The notes under the pieces were generated by a model. It saw nothing but the letters and a program-made list of their open reading frames with translations. It was not told the origin of the DNA and searched no databases. From an uncultured Lachnospiraceae bacterium (GTDB lineage: Bacteria; Bacillota; Clostridia; Lachnospirales; Lachnospiraceae), in contig CALZEZ010000083.1 in assembly GCA_945643825.1 (NCBI GenBank), positions 1 through 6,516 of the forward strand: 6,516 nt of DNA, in the 5' to 3' direction. The translations under genes and the position numbers were made by a program. This document shows positions 1-4,853 of this stretch, one piece after another (the first letter of the stretch is position 1; each line of letters begins with the position of its first letter).

Positions 1-8
1 GGGAAGCT

Positions 9-37
9 TTGCTTTTCTGTATCAGTAGGCGTATAAT
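9..37 (+). promoter_or_regulatory. Probable sigma-A type promoter of the LRR lipoprotein gene
   Basis: A perfect TATAAT -10 box lies at 32-37. Seventeen bases upstream, at 9-14, is TTGCTT, which matches the TTGACA -35 consensus only in its first three bases. Transcription would start near base 44, leaving a leader of about 30 bases before the ATG at 76. The position just ahead of an isolated plus-strand gene fits. A second, poorer CATAAT at 45-50 is less likely to be the -10 box. This is a motif-based inference. Confidence 0.6.
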
Positions 38-75
38 GGAATATCATAATGTGAGATTTTGTACGAAAGGTAGCT

Positions 76-1308
76 ATGCAAATGAAAAAAATACTTGTAT
101 GTGCTCTTCTCTCATCCGTTGTTCTGTCAGGCTGCGGATATACCATAGAGAATGTCGGCGATAATGTGCCGGAAAATACTGTGACCAGTGATGTCGGGGT
201 AGTGGAGGACATGGCGGAAAGCGCCACGGTAGATGAAGCGGAGGCAGAGGTGATACCTCTTGCCGCTACGATGACGACGACGGTGAATGCCGAGGCAGGA
301 GCCGGGGCTGTGATCAGTACCACGGTGAACGCCGAGGCAGGAGACGGGGCTGCGAACAACGCAACAGTGGACGCCGAGGCAGGAGATGGGGCTGCTAACA
401 ACGCAACAGTGGACGCCGAGGCAGAAGACGGGGCAAATGACTCGTTACAGCAGACCGAGGTGGAGGAGTCTGCCGTGCCGGTTCCGGTTACGATTGGCAC
501 GATGACATTCCAATCCACGGATACAGAGATTGACATCAGCGGCATCGATCTGTCTAAACTGGACACTCCGATTGAGGAGCTGCTGCCGTTATTTCCGGAT
601 CTGACACGGGTAACCATGCTTGACTGCGGGCTAACTAACGATGGCTATGCCGCTATCTGTGATGCCTTTCCTGAGATTAAGTTTGTCTGGGAGATCATTA
701 TGTCGCACTGGAAAGTGCGGACCGATGCGGTAGCCTTTGGCACCTTTAAGACCTGTAGTCAGACGTTCTTTCTATATGACGACGAAGCAAAGTACTTGAA
801 ATATTGTACAGATTTGGTAGCTCTCGACCTGGGACACAACCATGTGACCGATTTTTCATTCCTGCAAAGCATGCCGGAGCTTAAGGTGCTTATCCTCGTG
901 GACAATGTGCACCATATCGAGAACGGCAGAGCCCGTCACGTCAAGGATATGTCCTACATCGCCTGTTGTCCAAAGATAGAATACCTCGAGATCTTCTGCA
1001 ATGCCGTGCCTGACATCAGCTTCCTAGCCTCGTTGCCGAACATAAAGGACTTAAATATCAGCTATAATCCGATCAATGACAGTATGATGCCGTATCTGTA
1101 TGATCTGCCCAAGTTAGAGCGTCTCTGGATGGAGCATACGAAGGTTTCTTACTCGGAATTTGAAAAGCTGCAGGCACATTATCCGAATGTGGAAATGCAT
1201 TATTATGGGGAGGGTTCTATCGATCACGGCTGGCGCACGGGATCACATTACCTTGCTATGCGAAATATGCTCAAAAACAATGTTGTCGATCCGGTATACG
1301 CAGATTAA
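76..1308 (+). CDS. Secreted lipoprotein with acidic tandem-repeat linker and leucine-rich repeats
   Basis: The 410-residue protein starts with a lipoprotein signal peptide: lysines at 4-5, a hydrophobic core, and lipobox LSGC with the acylated cysteine at residue 20. It should be anchored to the outer face of the cytoplasmic membrane. Residues 21-140 are a low-complexity Ala/Glu/Thr/Val linker containing four 14-residue repeats (69-124). From about 155 to 375 there are 22-24 residue leucine-rich units, with patterns such as LVALDLGHNHVTDFSFL and IKDLNISYNPIND, resembling the SDS22/internalin-like class. The C-terminus (about 380-400) has a GWRTGSHYLAMRNM segment, a type of tail I associate with Lachnospiraceae LRR proteins (recollection, not searched). 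Start: AAAGG at 66-70 is 5 bases from the ATG at 76 and 11 from a second ATG at 82, so 76 is preferred. LRR surface proteins usually bind proteins or other ligands; no partner can be named. It appears monocistronic and converges with the ThuA-like gene. Confidence 0.9.
   Translation: MQMKKILVCALLSSVVLSGCGYTIENVGDNVPENTVTSDVGVVEDMAESATVDEAEAEVIPLAATMTTTVNAEAGAGAVISTTVNAEAGDGAANNATVDAEAGDGAANNATVDAEAEDGANDSLQQTEVEESAVPVPVTIGTMTFQSTDTEIDISGIDLSKLDTPIEELLPLFPDLTRVTMLDCGLTNDGYAAICDAFPEIKFVWEIIMSHWKVRTDAVAFGTFKTCSQTFFLYDDEAKYLKYCTDLVALDLGHNHVTDFSFLQSMPELKVLILVDNVHHIENGRARHVKDMSYIACCPKIEYLEIFCNAVPDISFLASLPNIKDLNISYNPINDSMMPYLYDLPKLERLWMEHTKVSYSEFEKLQAHYPNVEMHYYGEGSIDHGWRTGSHYLAMRNMLKNNVVDPVYAD
280..447 (+). 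repeat. Four tandem 42-base repeats coding for a 14-residue acidic unit
   Basis: The units are at 280-321, 322-363, 364-405 and 406-447, all in frame with the lipoprotein gene. Each begins T-V-(N/D)-A-E-A and continues with G/E, A/D, G, A. Units 2 and 3 agree at 38 of 42 bases. A 28-base exact direct repeat is present at 355-382 and 397-424. The first and last units have diverged in their second halves. An even older, partial copy (TVDEAEAE) may lie at residues 51-58. Because the period is a multiple of three, gain or loss of a unit would change linker length without breaking the frame. Confidence 0.95.
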
Positions 1309-2006
1309 GCTTCCTCGTTATCGTAGTCGGAGGTTCTTCTGTTCACAGGTGCAGCCCATCTCACAGCGTTTGTGATGATTCTCTGAATCTGTGGATGATA
1401 GTAGATCGGATATTCCTCGTGCCCCGGCTGGAAGTAAAAGATTTTGCCCCAGCCGCGAAGGAAAGTGCATCCACTGCGGAAAACCTCCTCATTGGAAAAC
1501 CACCCCAGAAAAACAATTTCATCCGGCTTCGGAATGTCAAAATATTCTCCGTACATTTCCTCCTGCTCAAGAACGATCGGTTCTGTAATACCATCCGCGA
1601 TTGGGTGGGAGGGATTTACGCAGATCAGCTTTTCTCTCTCCCCATGCTTCCAGCGAAGACACATGCTGGTGCCGAGGAGCTTTTTAATTGGTTTGCAGTA
1701 ATGGGCCGAGTGCAGGGGAATGAAGCCCATTCCATTTAACACATATCGCTTCACTCTTTCTGCATTTTCCTCCGTGACCGCATCATGATCGTGGTGTCCC
1801 CACCATAGCAGCACGTCGGTTTGGCCAAGGATCTCATCCGATAGCCCCTGCTCGGGATCGTCAAGCGTCACACAGCGCACCTGCATATCCTTATTTAACG
1901 ATAAAAAGGCCTCCAGACATTTGTGGATTCCGTCCGGATAGACCTTTTGTACATCGTCAAACAAGCGCTCTTCTATAAATTCATTCCATATCGTTACCCT
2001 AATCAT
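1305..2006 (-). CDS. ThuA-like domain protein (trehalose utilisation protein family)
   Basis: This 233-residue cytoplasmic protein matches the ThuA family, which has a class I glutamine-amidotransferase-like fold and typically occurs in sugar or polyol catabolism loci. The biochemical activity of most members is not settled. Family features visible are the N-terminal MIRVTIWNEF strand, WWGHHDHD (68-75), LHSAHY (98-103), HPIADGI (134-140), EEMYGEYFDIPKPDE (149-163), FRSGC (176-180), RGWGKIFYFQPGHEEYP (184-200) and a closing NAVRWA helix. Length is normal for a single-domain member. Start: an ATG at 2018 would add four residues but has no good binding site. The ATG at 2006 follows GGAG by 6 bases and gives the typical family N-terminus, so I chose 2006. 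It is the last gene of the minus-strand group, 95 bases after the isomerase. Its stop codon overlaps that of the convergent lipoprotein gene. Confidence 0.9.
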   Translation of the reverse strand: MIRVTIWNEFIEERLFDDVQKVYPDGIHKCLEAFLSLNKDMQVRCVTLDDPEQGLSDEILGQTDVLLWWGHHDHDAVTEENAERVKRYVLNGMGFIPLHSAHYCKPIKKLLGTSMCLRWKHGEREKLICVNPSHPIADGITEPIVLEQEEMYGEYFDIPKPDEIVFLGWFSNEEVFRSGCTFLRGWGKIFYFQPGHEEYPIYYHPQIQRIITNAVRWAAPVNRRTSDYDNEEA

Positions 2007-2012
2007 CCTAAT

Positions 2013-2016
2013 CTCC
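2013..2016 (-). promoter_or_regulatory. Ribosome binding site that decides the ThuA-like start
   Basis: Read on the minus strand, GGAG ends 6 bases before the ATG at 2006. It overlaps the first codons of the longer alternative reading from 2018. This favours the shorter protein. Confidence 0.7.
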
Positions 2017-2019
2017 ATT

Positions 2020-2070
2020 CCGCAGACGCCTGCGGCACAATATAGCTCTTATCGCAGAGGCAATTCTGCC
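2020..2070 (-). repeat. Two small inverted repeats in the isomerase-ThuA spacer
   Basis: At 2020-2035 a perfect 6-base-pair stem (CCGCAG with CTGCGG) closes a 4-base loop. In the minus-strand transcript it ends only three bases before the GGAG of the ThuA-like gene. At 2054-2069 a 5-base-pair stem (GCAGA with TCTGC) closes a 6-base loop; an alternative GGCA/TGCC pairing covers 2059-2070. Neither is followed by a T run on either strand, so neither looks like an intrinsic terminator. They could shape translation or act as a processing or stability element in the operon transcript (inference). Confidence 0.5.
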
Positions 2071-2101
2071 ATCCGCGCAAATTGTTCTCGTTCGAAAAAA
2101 A

Positions 2102-2932
2102 TTAGCCGAGGTTTGCGAGATTGGATAAAAACGCCGCTGATTCCCGCATATCCTCCAGTTGCTTCAGAGATCCGAAATGCTCAATGGCAAAGTAATCCGC
2201 GTATCCCTTTGCAAGAATTTCCTTTACGATTTCCTGCATCTTAATACATCCGCTTCCCACCGCGCAGGAATACATATCCCTGCCCTTTATCGTAGCAAGC
2301 GGCTTCTCGCCTTCGTTCTTACGAAAGCTTCTGTCCTTGCAATGGACATGCCCGATCCTGTCCAAAAACAGGGGAAGAACCTCGTAGGAATCCTCTTCAC
2401 TAAAAAGAAAATTGCCGGTATCAAAGGCACAGTACAGCTCCGGTATCTGATCGAGGAAATGCTTCAGCTGCCTTGCGTTTGCAAAGGGAGCCATTCTGCC
2501 GTCAAAATCCTCAAGCACCACCTTTATACCCTTCTCTTCCGCATAAGCACAGATGTTACGCAGTGCCTTCACCAGCTTGTCTACCTGTATGTGATAGATG
2601 CCGGGCAGAAATTCATATCTTCGAAGGAAGCCGGGAATCGGCATGATTTTCTTTATATGCAGCTTGTCCGCGAGATCTACCATCTCCAGACCGCGCTGTA
2701 TGCTGCTTTCATGGGCGAAATCAAAAAAGCCATACATGCAGCTTACCGACAGTCCTGCGGTGTCCAGTATCTTTAAGACATTCTCCCGCTCCTTCATGAG
2801 TCTGGTGTTCTCTATTTCAACACCGGTAATCCCATAGGAGGAGACAAGCTCTGCGATCTTTTCTATGGATTCCTTTTCCTGCAGAGCCGCCTCTGCAATA
2901 TGATCATAAAAAACGGATATCTTTATGTCCAT
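2102..2932 (-). CDS. Sugar phosphate isomerase/epimerase-type TIM barrel protein (xylose isomerase-like, AP endonuclease 2 family fold)
   Basis: The 276-residue cytoplasmic protein fits the single-domain TIM-barrel superfamily that includes xylose isomerase-like sugar epimerases and IolE/IolI-type enzymes. Strands and candidate metal ligands appear in the usual order: GVEIEN (37-42), VVLEDFD with Glu141, CAFDTGNF with Asp171, HVHCKD with His195/His197 and Asp200, and YFAIEH with Glu251. These are the kind of acidic and histidine side chains that hold a divalent metal for keto-sugar isomerisation or epimerisation. A glycine-rich AVGSGCI stretch (224-230) sits where the family usually has G-x-G. 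The substrate cannot be inferred. Start: ATG at 2932 has a strong GGAGGA (2942-2947) nine bases upstream and overlaps the end of the kinase gene by 10 bases (ATGGACATAA), which implies translational coupling. The next gene, ThuA-like, often accompanies this family in catabolic loci. Confidence 0.88.
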   Translation of the reverse strand: MDIKISVFYDHIAEAALQEKESIEKIAELVSSYGITGVEIENTRLMKERENVLKILDTAGLSVSCMYGFFDFAHESSIQRGLEMVDLADKLHIKKIMPIPGFLRRYEFLPGIYHIQVDKLVKALRNICAYAEEKGIKVVLEDFDGRMAPFANARQLKHFLDQIPELYCAFDTGNFLFSEEDSYEVLPLFLDRIGHVHCKDRSFRKNEGEKPLATIKGRDMYSCAVGSGCIKMQEIVKEILAKGYADYFAIEHFGSLKQLEDMRESAAFLSNLANLG

Positions 2933-4740
2933 TCTATTTTGTCCTCCGGGAGAAGCTTCGCGATCATGCCCTCGAGTTTTCTGACGTCAATGGGTTTGGT
3001 CAGATATTCGGTGAAGCCTTCGTTAATATAGAATTCCCGTGCGCCGGAGATCGCATTTGCGGTCAATGCAACCCTCGGTACGTCCGCGTTCAGCTCATAC
3101 TTTGCTTCCTCTAAGTGCGTGAGCATCTCGATTCCATCCATGCCGGGCATCATATGGTCAATAAAGATCAGGTCATATTTGTTCTGCGCCGCAAGTTCTA
3201 AGCCCTCTTCTCCGGATAAGGCGCTATCAATCTGTATCTGCGTCTTCTTTAGCAGTCCGGCGAACACCTTAAGATTCATCGACACATCGTCCACCACGAG
3301 AACCCGTGCGTCCTTTGCCGTGAACAGCTGCTGGTATTTCTTGTTCTCCTTCTGGGTATTCTTATAGGCCTTTGTGTAATCGCCGATCTCATCCCAGCCT
3401 TTGACCTCCTGCACGATTTCAAAGGAGAAGGTGCTTCCCTCGCCGTATACGCTCTCTACCTTGAGCTCGGAATTCATCAGGGCGAGCAGCTGTTTGGTGA
3501 TGCTCAGGCCAAGACCGGTTCCCTCAATATTGCGGTTCTGCTCTTCCTCGATGCGCTTAAATGGAGCAAACAGCTTGTCCATGTCTTCCTTTTTCATTCC
3601 TTTGCCGGTATCCTTTACCGCAAAGGACAGGACAATGGATTTCTCATCTCTCTTATGATAACCGACCTGCATCGTCACACTGCCCTTTTCTGTATATTTC
3701 ACGGCATTGGTTAACAGATTGGTCACAATCTGCTTAAGACGGATCTCGTCGCCATAAAGCACATAGGGAATCCCGGGATCCACTTCAACTAAGAACGAGA
3801 GGCCTTTATCATAAATTCTGGAGGAAATCATGTTGACCAGGTCATTGATGACAGAGGCGATCTCATAATCGACACAGATTAATTCCATCTTGCCGGATTC
3901 GATTTTGGACAGATCCAGAATATCGTTGATCAGTGCCAGTAAGGCTTTGCCGGAGCTCTGGATATTGCGGGCGTATTCGATAATCTCCGTCTGACTGCTC
4001 TCCCTGAGAATCATTTCATCCATGCCAAGCACCGCATTAATCGGTGTGCGGATCTCATGGGACATGTTGGTCAGAAACATGGTTTTACTTTGGTTGGATG
4101 CCTCCGCTCTGCGCTTTGCCTCCTGCGCCTCTGCCGTGGCTCTCGTGAGTGCGTCTGTCTTCTCATTGAGAATGTCAATCAGCACTCTCGCCACATAACG
4201 GGCAGCCAGAAGCAGAATCATGATCAGGATGACCGATGGAATATAATAACCATCTCGGCTGGCTCCGATACCTTTGTACAGACATTTTCCTGCGATCATA
4301 ATAACCAGTAATTCGCTCAGAATCGTGACCATATTCAAGGTACTTCTGTTTTGGAATGCGACAGCCATAAAAATAGGAACCATGAACAGAAACAGCAGCA
4401 CCATGAAAATATTGTGAATATTGGCAATATTTCCTATAAGCAGTGTTACGACAAGCAGGTGTGCATTTTCTTTAATCCGGTTCTTCGATGTCATCACAGA
4501 AACAATCACACCAATCAATACGATAATCAGATTGTTGATCAGAGGCTTGACAACATAAAGCCGGAAGTATTCCGTCAAGGTATCATCCATCGTACCTGTG
4601 GCGTTAAAGACAAAAATCATCCCGATCTCCAGTGCAAGACTCAAAAGAACCAGCATTACAATAATTCCGCGCAGAGTCTTAATCTGTTTTTGCCATGGGG
4701 TCAGATTATGTTTTTTCTGTTCATTCGTATCATTACTCAT
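2923..4740 (-). CDS. Hybrid sensor histidine kinase with multi-span membrane domain and C-terminal receiver
   Basis: The 605-residue protein has about six membrane spans (roughly 24-46, 66-83, 93-107, 111-128, 137-156, 168-188) and little extracytoplasmic sequence, so sensing is probably within the membrane or through the short loops. A charged helix (about 190-218) leads to the HisKA domain, SHEIRTP with phosphoacceptor His228. The ATPase domain follows: N box NLLTNAVKYT (Asn341/Asn345), G1 DTGKG (377-381), F box FAPF (391-394), G2 GTGLGL (407-412). The receiver (about 478-598) has Asp484/Asp485, phosphoacceptor Asp528 in FIDHMMPGMDG, Thr560 and Lys582, all the residues expected of an active domain. 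No HAMP or Hpt domain is evident. Start: GAGGA at 4747-4751 lies 6 bases before the ATG. It is the first gene of a minus-strand operon with the isomerase, overlapping it by 10 bases. No separate response regulator with an output domain is in view, so the downstream partner is unknown. Confidence 0.93.
   Translation of the reverse strand: MSNDTNEQKKHNLTPWQKQIKTLRGIIVMLVLLSLALEIGMIFVFNATGTMDDTLTEYFRLYVVKPLINNLIIVLIGVIVSVMTSKNRIKENAHLLVVTLLIGNIANIHNIFMVLLFLFMVPIFMAVAFQNRSTLNMVTILSELLVIMIAGKCLYKGIGASRDGYYIPSVILIMILLLAARYVARVLIDILNEKTDALTRATAEAQEAKRRAEASNQSKTMFLTNMSHEIRTPINAVLGMDEMILRESSQTEIIEYARNIQSSGKALLALINDILDLSKIESGKMELICVDYEIASVINDLVNMISSRIYDKGLSFLVEVDPGIPYVLYGDEIRLKQIVTNLLTNAVKYTEKGSVTMQVGYHKRDEKSIVLSFAVKDTGKGMKKEDMDKLFAPFKRIEEEQNRNIEGTGLGLSITKQLLALMNSELKVESVYGEGSTFSFEIVQEVKGWDEIGDYTKAYKNTQKENKKYQQLFTAKDARVLVVDDVSMNLKVFAGLLKKTQIQIDSALSGEEGLELAAQNKYDLIFIDHMMPGMDGIEMLTHLEEAKYELNADVPRVALTANAISGAREFYINEGFTEYLTKPIDVRKLEGMIAKLLPEDKIEWT
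2942..2947 (-). promoter_or_regulatory. Strong ribosome binding site of the isomerase gene, inside the kinase coding region
   Basis: GGAGGA on the minus strand lies 9 bases before the ATG at 2932, within the last codons of the kinase gene. Ribosomes finishing the kinase could reinitiate here. The strong site also allows independent initiation, which may give more isomerase than kinase. Confidence 0.75.
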
Positions 4741-4775
4741 AACACTTCCTCAAAATGTGTTCCTGGCATCTTTCA

Positions 4776-4800
4776 GGATAGTATCCCGACTAATGTATCC
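4776..4800. repeat. Palindrome and direct repeat in the kinase leader, possible operator
   Basis: GGATA-G-TATCC at 4776-4786 is a perfect 5+5 inverted repeat around one central base. GTATCC recurs at 4795-4800, 14 bases after its first occurrence at 4781. Both lie between the predicted transcription start and the kinase ATG, where a bound regulator could block transcription. No regulator has been identified, so a protein-binding role is a guess. Confidence 0.35.
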
Positions 4801-4817
4801 ATCAGAATATTTCTAAA

Positions 4818-4826
4818 AGTATACCA
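4818..4826 (-). promoter_or_regulatory. Probable extended -10 promoter of the kinase operon
   Basis: On the minus strand TGGTATACT combines the TGn extension with a TATACT -10 box. At the usual spacing the -35 hexamer is TATCAC, a poor match, as is common for extended -10 promoters. Transcription would start near 4811, giving a leader of about 70 bases to the ATG at 4740. It lies within the 113-base gap after the stop of the upstream unknown gene, so the kinase group can be transcribed separately from it. Confidence 0.55.
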
Positions 4827-4853
4827 CAAATCTGCAAAAAGTGATAGCAAAGG

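Noticed and set aside
1391..1739. Several plus-strand and one minus-strand open frames within the ThuA-like gene
   Set aside because: All are shadows of the ThuA-like coding sequence in other frames. The ThuA motifs run uninterrupted in the chosen frame.
2039..2044. Internal promoter for the ThuA-like gene (TATATT on the minus strand)
   Set aside because: No -35-like hexamer is found at 15-19 bases upstream, and transcription would start inside the hairpin at 2020-2035.
2085..2104. T run after the isomerase stop on the minus strand as an intrinsic terminator
   Set aside because: Seven or so T residues follow the TAA, but no GC-rich stem lies immediately before them, so a rho-independent terminator is not supported.
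2159..2776. Plus-strand open frame of 205 codons opposite the isomerase
   Set aside because: It is fully antisense to a gene with clear family motifs, has no good ribosome binding site, and gives no recognisable protein.
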